The position numbers were made by a program, and so were the translations under genes. DNA of 46,506 bases from Vibrio thalassae (GTDB lineage Bacteria > Pseudomonadota > Gammaproteobacteria > Enterobacterales > Vibrionaceae): assembly GCF_900089835.1 (NCBI RefSeq), contig NZ_OANU01000068.1, positions 1-46,506 on the forward strand. Direction: 5' to 3'. The notes under the pieces were generated by a model. The model ran no database searches. It saw only the letters and a list, made by a program, of their open reading frames with translations, and was not told where the DNA came from. This document shows, piece by piece, positions 26,547 to 34,895 of this stretch. Positions within the stretch are counted from its first letter, which is position 1. Each line of letters opens with the position of its first letter.

Positions 26547-27938
26547 TTAAATCGCCCAACCGCCCGCGTAGAACACCACCAATACGATAGTAATCAACAC
26601 AGTACCAACGTTAAGTTTTTTCCATTCGCCTGATACTACACGGCCACATACTAGTGTTAGGAAACCAAGCATGATACCTGTCACGATGTTACCAGTTAGT
26701 ACGATGAATACCGCACAAACAAGACCTGATAACGCATCAACAGAGTCATCGAGATTAAGCTTGCTGACGTTACTCATCATCAATAAACCTACATACATCA
26801 GCGCAGGTGCAGTAGCGTAAGAAGGAACAAGGTAGCTCAATGGAGCAAGGAACAGTAGCAATAGGAACAAACCACCTACCACAACGGCTGTCAGACCTGT
26901 TTTACCACCAGCTGCAGTACCTGCTGCAGATTCGATATAAACCGCAGCTGGCGCACCACCAACAAAACCAGAGAAAATACTACTGACTGAGTCTGACGTC
27001 AGTGCTTTACCACCGTTGATGATGTTACCATCTTTATCGAGTAGATTAGCTTGTCCCGCTACCGCACGAATCGTACCAGTCGCATCAAAAATCGCTGTCA
27101 TAACCAAGGCTAATACACTTGGTAGAACAAGTGGACTTAATGCACCCATAATGTCCATTGAACCAAGTAGTGAGCTTTCACCTGAACCAAACGATGGCAT
27201 GGCGAATACACCTTGGAATTTAACGCTTGGGTCAAACATCAGACCTAGCACAGAAATCGCAACAATAACCAGTAAAATGCCTCCAGGAACACGACGCTTC
27301 TCTAAGCCGAAAATCGCGGCTAAACCAAGTACTGACATGATTACTGGGAACGATGTAAACTCACCCAAGCTAACAGGTAGACCTTCCACTGGGTTTTTCA
27401 CCACAAGTCCAACACCATTCGCTGCGATAAGTAGCAAGAACAAACCGATACCAATACCCGTACCGTGTGCAATACCAAAAGGTAGGTTTGTTAGGATCCA
27501 CTGCCTTACCCCTGTAACGGTAATCGCAGTAAAGACCACACCCATTAAAAAGACCGCTCCCAGCGCAACAGGTATAGATATTCCTTGCCCGAGCACCAAG
27601 CTGAAAGCGGTAAAGGCGGTTAGGGATATCGCACAACCAATAGCCATCGGCAAGTTAGCCCAAAAGCCCATGAGCAGTGAACCAAATGCCGCAACCAAAC
27701 AGGTAGCGATAAAGACGGAGCCTTGATCGAACCCAGCAACACCAAGCATGCTTGGTACTACGATCACTGAGTAAACCATAGCTAAGAAGGTAGTAAGCCC
27801 AGCAATTAACTCTTGCCTAAAATTACTACCACGTTGTGAGATTAAGAAGTAATTGTCGACCCAACTATTGCTGGTAGACGCGGGTTTATCTTCAGCAATC
27901 TCCATCGTACTTTGCTGATTTGAGATATTTTCGGACAT
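26547..27938 (-). CDS. ghxQ: Guanine/hypoxanthine permease
   Basis: A 463-residue inner-membrane transporter of the AzgA-like branch of nucleobase-cation symporters (NCS2/NAT-related). It is almost colinear with E. coli GhxQ/Ghx[61 protein letters not shown], and [18 protein letters not shown]. It has about 12-14 hydrophobic segments and an extra 20 residues at the N-terminus. It imports guanine and hypoxanthine with protons. It is downstream of guaD by 83 bases, so the pair imports and deaminates guanine. Distinction between GhxQ and GhxP rests on context. Confidence 0.9.
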   Translation of the reverse strand: MSENISNQQSTMEIAEDKPASTSNSWVDNYFLISQRGSNFRQELIAGLTTFLAMVYSVIVVPSMLGVAGFDQGSVFIATCLVAAFGSLLMGFWANLPMAIGCAISLTAFTAFSLVLGQGISIPVALGAVFLMGVVFTAITVTGVRQWILTNLPFGIAHGTGIGIGLFLLLIAANGVGLVVKNPVEGLPVSLGEFTSFPVIMSVLGLAAIFGLEKRRVPGGILLVIVAISVLGLMFDPSVKFQGVFAMPSFGSGESSLLGSMDIMGALSPLVLPSVLALVMTAIFDATGTIRAVAGQANLLDKDGNIINGGKALTSDSVSSIFSGFVGGAPAAVYIESAAGTAAGGKTGLTAVVVGGLFLLLLFLAPLSYLVPSYATAPALMYVGLLMMSNVSKLNLDDSVDALSGLVCAVFIVLTGNIVTGIMLGFLTLVCGRVVSGEWKKLNVGTVLITIVLVVFYAGGWAI

Positions 27939-28021
27939 GTTATATTCCTTTTCATTAAGTCTTGGTCATCCCTTGTATTGAGACCAATGCATCTGCTGTA
28001 TTTGCTATATTTGCCATAAAA

Positions 28022-29338
28022 TCAGCTGCGCTCATAAACCAAACACCCGTCAACGTAGGTACGATAAATACTTCTATCGTCGCCGAGGGTCATGAGCACA
28101 AACAGTTTTTCAATAAGTTCAGAAGAGTTGTCGTATCGAAGTTGCTGTAGCGGTGTCGCGCAAGGATCAATCACAACAAAGTCAGCCTCTTTGCCAACCT
28201 CAAAGTTGCCCAATAGGTGATCTAGAGAGAGCGCTTTCGCCCCACCTAATGTCGCCAAATATAATGCTTCAAACGCAGATAGCTTTTGTTGCTGCAATTG
28301 AGCAACTTTGTACGCTTCGTTCAACGTTTGCATCATATTAAAAGTGGTTCCTGCGCCGATATCCGTCCCGATACCTACTTTCACGTTTCGTTTCCACGCC
28401 TCCTGCATTTTGAACAGGCCACTGCCTAAATACAGGTTGGAAGTTGGACAAAACGCGATAGCTGAATCCGTTTCTTGTATGCAGTCCCACTCTTGGTCCT
28501 CTAGATGAACACAATGTGCGAATACACTCTTTGATCCAGTCAGGCCATAATGGTGATAAACATCTAAATAACCGTCTTGTTCAGGGAAAAGTTCTTTAAC
28601 CCAAGCAATTTCGTTCGTGTTTTCTGACAAATGCGTATGAATATACGTATCTGGGTATTCCTCTCTTAACTTATGCGCCATTTCCAACTGTTCCGGTGTG
28701 GAAGTGGGTGCAAATCTTGGGGTAATCGCGTAAAGCAGACGGTCCTTTTTATGCCATTTCTCAATCAGTGTTTTTGTTTGGTTGTAACTTGTCTCCGGTG
28801 TGTCTAGTAAGTAATCTGGCGCGTTGCGGTCCATCATGACCTTACCCGCGACGATTCTCATATTGAGTTTGTTTGCTTCAGAGAACAATGCATCTACAGA
28901 CTCTGGATGAACCGTTCCGAATACCATGCCTGTTGTCGTGCCATTTCGAAGCAACTGCTTAATAAAGAACTTAGACATCTCCTTGGAGTAGTCTCTGTCT
29001 TTATAGCGCGCTTCTGTTGGGAACGTATAGTTGTTAAGCCATTCAAGTAGCTGTTCACCATACGCGCCAACCATTTCTGCTTGTGGGTAATGAATATGGG
29101 TATCAATAAATCCTGGCATGACAATTTTGCCTGGATAAAAACGAATACGTACTGAGTCTGGGACTTTATCTTTGCCTTCTTCCCACTCGCCGACCCACTC
29201 GATACGACCTTGGTCAACAAGAAGAAGTCCATCTTCAATAAAACGTACGTGCTGTTCGATATCTTCGGGCTTATCAACCACTTTGGTGATATCAAGTATT
29301 GAAGCCCTAATAGCCTTAATTGATTGGGTATATTGCAT
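28022..29338 (-). CDS. guaD: Guanine deaminase
   Basis: A 438-residue zinc amidohydrolase converting guanine to xanthine. The start ATG at 29336-29338 is selected because GAGGT lies five bases upstream and the E. coli protein aligns from there; 18 further codons upstream lack similarity. Signatures are GFIDTHIHYPQAEMVG (HxH zinc ligands), HTHLSENTNEIAWVK, FAHCVHLEDQEWD and GIGTDIGAGTTFNM, with the C-terminus DDRSIYRTYVDG. It is preceded by a terminator after xdhD, so it may have its own promoter. Xanthine produced would be the natural substrate for the adjacent hydroxylase. Confidence 0.93.
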   Translation of the reverse strand: MQYTQSIKAIRASILDITKVVDKPEDIEQHVRFIEDGLLLVDQGRIEWVGEWEEGKDKVPDSVRIRFYPGKIVMPGFIDTHIHYPQAEMVGAYGEQLLEWLNNYTFPTEARYKDRDYSKEMSKFFIKQLLRNGTTTGMVFGTVHPESVDALFSEANKLNMRIVAGKVMMDRNAPDYLLDTPETSYNQTKTLIEKWHKKDRLLYAITPRFAPTSTPEQLEMAHKLREEYPDTYIHTHLSENTNEIAWVKELFPEQDGYLDVYHHYGLTGSKSVFAHCVHLEDQEWDCIQETDSAIAFCPTSNLYLGSGLFKMQEAWKRNVKVGIGTDIGAGTTFNMMQTLNEAYKVAQLQQQKLSAFEALYLATLGGAKALSLDHLLGNFEVGKEADFVVIDPCATPLQQLRYDNSSELIEKLFVLMTLGDDRSIYRTYVDGCLVYERS

Positions 29339-29417
29339 AATTACCTCGACCTTAACGCCCCTATTCACTACTTTGCTAACTAACAGAGGCATTGCTTCCC
29401 GTTATTTGGAATAAATA

Positions 29418-29449
29418 TGCGGTAGCGTTTTTTGGTCTCCGCTACCGCA
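29418..29449 (-). terminator. Hairpin between xdhD and guaD
   Basis: TGCGGTAGCG / CGCTACCGCA arms around a 12-base loop. After it on the minus strand the sequence is ATATTTATT. It likely terminates or attenuates the ygfM-xdhD transcript. Confidence 0.6.
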
Positions 29450-29456
29450 CTGTTTG

Positions 29457-32327
29457 TTATAATTTATTGAGACCTTTAAGAATTTTCTCTGGAGTAAAAT
29501 GCCATTCGCGTAGCCAAACGCCGCATGCATCATGAATTGCAGTTGCGATTGCTGGCGCAGCACCGTTTACCCCAATTTCAGAGATAGATTTGGCACCGTA
29601 CGGTCCAACTGGATCATCACTTGGTACCAATACTGCTTTGAAGTCTCTAGGGATATCACCGATCTTCGGCGCACCGTAGCTCTTAAGGTCGGTATTGATT
29701 GGTACACCGTTATCGTCATAAATAAGCTCTTCAAACAAGCTATGACCAATAGCGCGCATACTCGCACCATAGATTTGACCAAGCGCTAAATCAGGGTTCA
29801 CTGGCGTACCGCAATCAAGCAAGGCATGGAACTTATCAAGGCGGATTTCACCCGTTCTCGTATTGACCGCAACTTCAGCGAAGTTCGCCCCGTAAGGGAA
29901 GGCAAACTCAGCCGTAGTAAAGCAGCCCGACGCTAAGAGTTGACCCCAGCCAGTGCCACTTTCTGCTTTATGGGCAATATCGAAGAAGGTGACTTGGCCC
30001 GATGGACCTTTCACTAAACCTGGAGCGACAATCTCAACGTTCTCTACAGGCTCTTCAAGCATCTCTGCGCCGTATTTCAAGATTTTTTCGCGCATAGCTT
30101 CGGCGGCACGTTTTGCCGCGTTACCGGAGAAACATGTGCCCGAAGAGGCGTACGCGCCTTTATCAAACGGAGCATGATCAGTATCGCCAGAGTGAATTGT
30201 TATCTCGTCTAGCGGGCACTTAAGCACTTCTGCTGTGAGCTTCGCGATCACGGTGTCTAGTCCAGTACCAATGTCTGCGCCTCCTGAGTGCACGATAAAG
30301 GTACCGTCAGAGGCCATTTTAATGCTGCAGTTCGCTTGGTCGATGTCTGGAATGCCTGATTTTTGCTGAATAATCGCCACACCACGACCGACTTTCCAAT
30401 CACCTTGATGTTCTTTTGGTGAGTCCCACTCGATGAGTTTGCGACCTTCACGAAGGATCGCTTCTAACGCACAGCTATGTACCTTAGGCGTAGTCGTTGG
30501 CATTTTGCCTTCGCCAATCGCACCCAGGATCTTCAATTCTTGGCCTTCAACAACTCTGTTTTTCTCAATCATATCGAGATGATCGATACCCAGTTCATCA
30601 GCCAATTCTGCCATCGCCATGGTCAATGCATAGTTACCTTTTGGCGCGCCATAGCCTTGATAAGCCCCTGTTGGACAGATATTCGAATAGTAGGTAGTAA
30701 CTCGGAAATCAACGTTGTCACAAGGATAAAGTGGCAGCGACAAAGCAGGACCATTCGAAGGAACCGTCAATGCGTGGTTACCGTAAGGACCGGTGTTCGC
30801 AAGAAACTCCATATCGATAGCGGTTAGCTTACCGTCTTTCGTTGCCCCTAGTTTTAGCGTGACTTTTGCAACGTGACGAGTCGAGTTACAAATGAACTCT
30901 TCTTCACGAGTATGGTGGAAATAGACCGGACGCCTCGTGGTATAAGTTGCCCAAGCACACACGTCTTCAAGAAGGATGTCTTGTTTTGAACCGTAACCGC
31001 CACCAACACGCTCTTTGACGATGTGAACTTTGTTCTGTTTCACATTCAAGATCTTGGCAACTTGGCGACGCACGTGCCAAGGCACTTGTGTAGAGTCATG
31101 CATAATGATGCGATCGCCATCCATGTAGCTGTAACAAATATGCGTTTCAACAGGCAATTGCTGTACCTGCTTTGACTCATAGGTACGTTCAATAATCACG
31201 TCGGCTTCTGCAAAGCCTTTGTCTAGATCGCCAATATGTCCACGTACCCCAGCAGCAATGTTTTTTCTTGGCTCACAGCCAATTGGGAAGTTAACGATCA
31301 ACTTACCTTCACGAGGGTCAGCATTCGCATTTTGTTGCTCCAAGTCGTCTGGTGCCCCTACTCCATATTCGATAGGTTCGTTATGAACAATAGGAGCATC
31401 TGGCGCACGCGCTTCATCGATACTCATTACCGGTTTGAGTACGTCGTACTCAACATCGATAAGTGTTAGCGCTTGGTTAGCAATGTCCACAGATTCGGCA
31501 ACGACAGCAGCAACACGGTCACCTACGTGGCGCATTTTTTGACCGAACATACGTCGGTCCAACGGAGAAGGCTCGGGCGCGCTTTGACCACCTGGTGTAT
31601 ATGGGACATCTGGGCAGTTACGATAAGTAATAACACTCACCACCCCAGGCAGTGCTTCTGCTTTAGACACGTCTAAATGCGTGATCCATGCGTGAGCGTG
31701 TGGACTGCGTAGCATTTTAATGACACATGCATTGGCAGGAATGCGGTCTTCTACGTAGCAAGGCTTGGCTTGCACCATTTTTGCCGAGTCGATTTTTGGA
31801 CAGTTCTTACCAACGATGTCCAAATCATCTCTAAACTCTGGCGCGAACATCTCTGAATATTGAGGATCAGCTTTGCGTTTAACGACTAATTCAACCACTT
31901 CATAGAATTGCTGATAACCTGCATCACGGCTAAACAAACCAGACAAGGCATCGTCGATCTCTTCACGTGTGGGCTGTTGAATACGCTCCAACAAATCGGA
32001 CAACAGTAATGCCAAGGCTGGGTCGTTATATCCCGACTGAACGACGCCGACATCGATCATCGCTTGCTGAACTAAGCTGAGTTGATTCCAAGAAGACAGC
32101 GCTTCTGCCGTTTTGACCTCAGCACCTTCCAACTGAGCAGCAATAAGTAGCGACGCATTAATGAGTTTACCGTTGAACAACACCACATCTGAGCCAGCAA
32201 AACCCCAACCATCATCACTATTTCGAACCGAATGCAGTCCCATAGAATGCAATAGTGTTTGAACGTTGGTTTCTGGTGCGCAATGCGCCGTTTCAGGTCG
32301 GCCATTAAGATTAAATTGAATAGACAT
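29457..32327 (-). CDS. xdhD: XdhD, molybdenum hydroxylase large subunit with degenerate Fe-S region
   Basis: A 956-residue protein in the xanthine dehydrogenase family. The start at 32327 shares one base with the ygfM stop (TAATG) and has GGGGG eight bases upstream. Residues 1-155 form a ferredoxin-type plus helical Fe-S region in which all usual cysteines are replaced (see findings). The rest is the molybdopterin part: DDLDIVGK, YVEDRIPANACVIKMLRSPHAHA, RVGGGYGSKQDI, YSNICPTGAYQGYGAPKG, and GAKSISEIGVNGAAPA with the catalytic-type Glu. Neighbouring mocA, yqeB and yqeC mark it as a predicted selenium-dependent hydroxylase acting on xanthine or another purine. Confidence 0.9.
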   Translation of the reverse strand: MSIQFNLNGRPETAHCAPETNVQTLLHSMGLHSVRNSDDGWGFAGSDVVLFNGKLINASLLIAAQLEGAEVKTAEALSSWNQLSLVQQAMIDVGVVQSGYNDPALALLLSDLLERIQQPTREEIDDALSGLFSRDAGYQQFYEVVELVVKRKADPQYSEMFAPEFRDDLDIVGKNCPKIDSAKMVQAKPCYVEDRIPANACVIKMLRSPHAHAWITHLDVSKAEALPGVVSVITYRNCPDVPYTPGGQSAPEPSPLDRRMFGQKMRHVGDRVAAVVAESVDIANQALTLIDVEYDVLKPVMSIDEARAPDAPIVHNEPIEYGVGAPDDLEQQNANADPREGKLIVNFPIGCEPRKNIAAGVRGHIGDLDKGFAEADVIIERTYESKQVQQLPVETHICYSYMDGDRIIMHDSTQVPWHVRRQVAKILNVKQNKVHIVKERVGGGYGSKQDILLEDVCAWATYTTRRPVYFHHTREEEFICNSTRHVAKVTLKLGATKDGKLTAIDMEFLANTGPYGNHALTVPSNGPALSLPLYPCDNVDFRVTTYYSNICPTGAYQGYGAPKGNYALTMAMAELADELGIDHLDMIEKNRVVEGQELKILGAIGEGKMPTTTPKVHSCALEAILREGRKLIEWDSPKEHQGDWKVGRGVAIIQQKSGIPDIDQANCSIKMASDGTFIVHSGGADIGTGLDTVIAKLTAEVLKCPLDEITIHSGDTDHAPFDKGAYASSGTCFSGNAAKRAAEAMREKILKYGAEMLEEPVENVEIVAPGLVKGPSGQVTFFDIAHKAESGTGWGQLLASGCFTTAEFAFPYGANFAEVAVNTRTGEIRLDKFHALLDCGTPVNPDLALGQIYGASMRAIGHSLFEELIYDDNGVPINTDLKSYGAPKIGDIPRDFKAVLVPSDDPVGPYGAKSISEIGVNGAAPAIATAIHDACGVWLREWHFTPEKILKGLNKL

Positions 32328-33124
32328 TACGCTACCCCCTTCGCCAATTCGCGGCATTCAATTAGTAGGTCTGAGATCACGATGGCAGTTAGGTAGGTTT
32401 TATACTCAGCGCTACCACAAATATCGTCCACAGCATGAATTGAATTTTTAATCGCTTGTTCGAGCTCGTCACCACTAAATGTCAGACCTTCCACATCACG
32501 CAGTCTTATTGGCGTGGCAATTTGATCAAAACGAGTGGTCACCCCTTCCATAGCGACGATCTGTTTCCCATGCTTATCCACAGAAACCGACGCATTGACA
32601 ACGCGTAAACCATCTGCACTTCTTGCAACACGTTTACTTAACGCCGTGAGTGTAATGTCTGGAATCACAATCTCTTTAATCAAGTCATCGACAGGAGATT
32701 GAAGGTACGCCTCTAATTCAATCTGCTTATCGTCGGCAAATCGAACCATGGCGTTAAGCGCCAGTAGCACCGGAGCCATAGGTGCTTCGCATTGGTGAGC
32801 GGCTATTTCGCCACCAATCGTAGATTGATTTCTTAAATGTCTGGAATAGATGAAACCCGCCGCTTGCTTGATATTGGCGGGGACTAACTCACTGTCGACA
32901 AGATCTTGAATTCGGCTCATAGCACCCAAAGTGAGGGTGTTACCATCGAGTTTAATATAGTCCAAACCCAGTTTGTCGATTGCGACAAAAACACCTGCAT
33001 CACTGCGAGTCGGTGCTGCGTTTAATTTAGACCCTCCGGCAAACCACACCGCTTCACTTCCATGGTTAGCTTTAAGCTCCAACGCTGCACTCACGGTGTC
33101 CGGCGTGAGGTATTTAATATTCAT
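32327..33124 (-). CDS. ygfM: FAD-binding subunit of the molybdenum hydroxylase
   Basis: A 265-residue subunit of the CoxM/XdhB FAD type. It has the FAD pyrophosphate-binding AVWFAGGSKLNAAPTR near residue 25 and the second FAD motif RHLRNQSTIGGEIAAHQ near 95. A CO dehydrogenase flavoprotein C-terminal part follows. The first motif is the AGG-type typical of this family. It carries electrons from the molybdenum subunit to an acceptor. It overlaps xdhD by one base and heads the transcript. AAGGCG precedes the ATG. It matches E. coli YgfM in length and motifs. Confidence 0.88.
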   Translation of the reverse strand: MNIKYLTPDTVSAALELKANHGSEAVWFAGGSKLNAAPTRSDAGVFVAIDKLGLDYIKLDGNTLTLGAMSRIQDLVDSELVPANIKQAAGFIYSRHLRNQSTIGGEIAAHQCEAPMAPVLLALNAMVRFADDKQIELEAYLQSPVDDLIKEIVIPDITLTALSKRVARSADGLRVVNASVSVDKHGKQIVAMEGVTTRFDQIATPIRLRDVEGLTFSGDELEQAIKNSIHAVDDICGSAEYKTYLTAIVISDLLIECRELAKGVA

Positions 33125-33418
33125 ATTCTTCGCCTTTTAGCATTGATTAGATTGAATTACAGAACAACTGTTACTAGGTGAAAGGCAACATTTAAGCCAA
33201 TGCTTACTTTGTTATTTAGTATTCGTGAGCTCGGTCTAATATTGAAAGAATTTGCGATATAGATCGTGATTTTCAATATCAAATTAAACTACATAGACTA
33301 GCCAAGTGTTATTTATTGTCATTGACTTTAACCATCAATTAACAAATTAATTATTCATTATTAGGTGATAGATGAATATCAAATTGATACTTTCGATACT
33401 ATTTTATCAAGTTGATAG
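33125..33418 (-). promoter_or_regulatory. Upstream region of ygfM-xdhD with two MarR-type operators
   Basis: Nearly 300 bases between mocA and ygfM. Perfect palindromes TATCAA-A-TTGATA (33377-33389) and TATCAA-G-TTGATA (33405-33417) are 28 bp apart. A half-site TATCAAATTAAAC lies at 33277-33289, exactly 100 bp from the first. No coding frame. The region is very AT-rich, and several promoter-like hexamers are possible. mocA has no obvious terminator, so it may also read into this region. Confidence 0.55.
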
Positions 33419-34012
33419 TTAATACATTGATTGCGTTAACTTAAGCAGTTTTTGGTAGGCTTCGGGAGTATCTACATCTAAATGAATAGTTGGGTCGCAA
33501 AGTCTAAGGTATGCCATCTCTCCTAGTTTTAGAATCGACTTCATCGAGTCAAAGTTCCCCTGGTCTCGTTGAGCCTTAAAGCTTGCCGTATGTATCAACA
33601 CAGGGTGGCCTGTTGCACGTGGTTCACCGGGGAATAACGTGCCAGTAACCTTATGTTCCCAAAGATTTTTATAAATTTCCTTTTCGATACAAGGCATATC
33701 ACCATGGCTGATATAGAAGAACTCCGTGTCGACCTCATTAATGCCTAATTGAAGTGAAGAAAACATACCTGAGCGGTAATGTTGGTTTCGTACAATGGTG
33801 ACCTTTTTGTTGTCTTGAAACTGCTCAATCAACTCGTCTTCTCTATGCCCAACCACTAAAATCACACGAGTACAGAATGACAACGCATTTGTGATACTTT
33901 GCTCTAAGATCGTATTGTCTTTATAAGGTAGAGTTAATTTCCAGCATCCCATTCGAGACGATAATCCGGCTGCTGGAATCACACAGTCAATGTTATTTTT
34001 ATTTTTTATCAT
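33419..34012 (-). CDS. mocA: Molybdenum cofactor cytidylyltransferase MocA
   Basis: A 197-residue nucleotidyltransferase like E. coli MocA (YgfJ). It begins with the nucleotide-binding signature IPAAGLSSRMGCWKLTLPY, followed by ILVVGHREDEL, FFYISHGDMPC (metal-binding GDMP) and the GHPVLI loop, ending with LDVDTPEAYQKLL. It joins CMP to molybdopterin to form MCD, the cofactor form used by xanthine dehydrogenase-type enzymes. The ATG has no visible ribosome site. It diverges from yqeC with only about 50 bases between starts. Context supports cofactor supply to XdhD. Confidence 0.88.
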   Translation of the reverse strand: MIKNKNNIDCVIPAAGLSSRMGCWKLTLPYKDNTILEQSITNALSFCTRVILVVGHREDELIEQFQDNKKVTIVRNQHYRSGMFSSLQLGINEVDTEFFYISHGDMPCIEKEIYKNLWEHKVTGTLFPGEPRATGHPVLIHTASFKAQRDQGNFDSMKSILKLGEMAYLRLCDPTIHLDVDTPEAYQKLLKLTQSMY

Positions 34013-34063
34013 ACGAAATTCGAATTGAGTTTTTTGTATTTTAATCTATTGAATTGGGTAAAT

Positions 34064-34873
34064 ATGCCAATGTCGTCAAATAATTCTTTTTCCGAGTTTG
34101 CACATTCATTAATTTCAAGAGCCACCAGTACCCGTGAACCTATAACTATTTCCTTGGTGGGTGGCGGAGGAAAAACACAACTATTGTATCGGCTTGCTAA
34201 TGAATACCAGCAATTCGGGCACAATGTATGTGTTACGACAACCACCAAGATGTATTTTCCTAATGCACCAGAGCTGAATCAAGTCACTGACTTTGCCTCC
34301 CATTCACCATTACCATCAACTGGTATTGCTTTTGTTTATAGCGAACGTTTGTGCCCAAACGACAACGATGCAAAAGTGAAAGTTCGAGGCCTCTCTAACG
34401 AGCAGATTGAATCCCTAAAACGTCAGCAACTGTACTCTGTTTTTATCGTCGAAGCCGATGGTTCACACCGACTTCCTCTTAAGGCACCTGCTAGGCACGA
34501 GCCTTGCTTTCCTAACCATAGTGATGTGGTAATTGGTGTCACTGGTGCAGATCCGATACTTAACCCGGCTAATCCTGAAGCCATTCATCGTTGGAATGAA
34601 TTCAGTATGTTAACGAAATGCAACGAAGGGTCAGTCATCGGGAAAAATCAAATTCAAGCACTAGTGCATAGCGACCAAGGTCTGTTTAAAGGATGCAGTG
34701 AGCAACAACAAAAAATATGGGTCATCAATAGAATCGATTTAGCCAGAGATAAAGCACAACTAACTGAAATGGCCAAGCAGATATTTGATGAAGAACCTCA
34801 ACTCGCTCAACTCGCGATAACACAAATGACGACAGATAACCCAATCCACCACATTTTCAATCGGACTCTATAG
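34064..34873 (+). CDS. yqeC: YqeC, selenium-dependent hydroxylase accessory protein
   Basis: A nucleotide-binding protein of about 269 residues, matching the YqeC family. Walker A is SLVGGGGKTQLLYRL. It is followed by TTTTKMYFP, FIVEADGSHRLPLKAP and VIGVTGADP, then NRIDLARDKA in a G4-like position. The ATG at 34064 (or the next at 34070) is preferred; the frame itself opens at a TTG at 34025 without a ribosome site. YqeC and YqeB co-occur across genomes with selD and molybdenum hydroxylases and are used as markers for selenium as a labile Mo cofactor. Its biochemical role is unknown. It forms an operon with yqeB, 22 bases apart. Confidence 0.85.
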   Translation: MPMSSNNSFSEFAHSLISRATSTREPITISLVGGGGKTQLLYRLANEYQQFGHNVCVTTTTKMYFPNAPELNQVTDFASHSPLPSTGIAFVYSERLCPNDNDAKVKVRGLSNEQIESLKRQQLYSVFIVEADGSHRLPLKAPARHEPCFPNHSDVVIGVTGADPILNPANPEAIHRWNEFSMLTKCNEGSVIGKNQIQALVHSDQGLFKGCSEQQQKIWVINRIDLARDKAQLTEMAKQIFDEEPQLAQLAITQMTTDNPIHHIFNRTL

Positions 34874-34895
34874 CATCTACACAAAGGTAGTTTGG

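Noticed and set aside
27016..27726. A long plus-strand frame of 236 codons inside ghxQ.
   Set aside because: It is antisense to a clear permease, has low-complexity Pro/Ser/Thr-rich content, and no ribosome site.
28894..29295. A 133-codon minus frame within guaD.
   Set aside because: It is an alternative frame of the deaminase, with unlikely composition.
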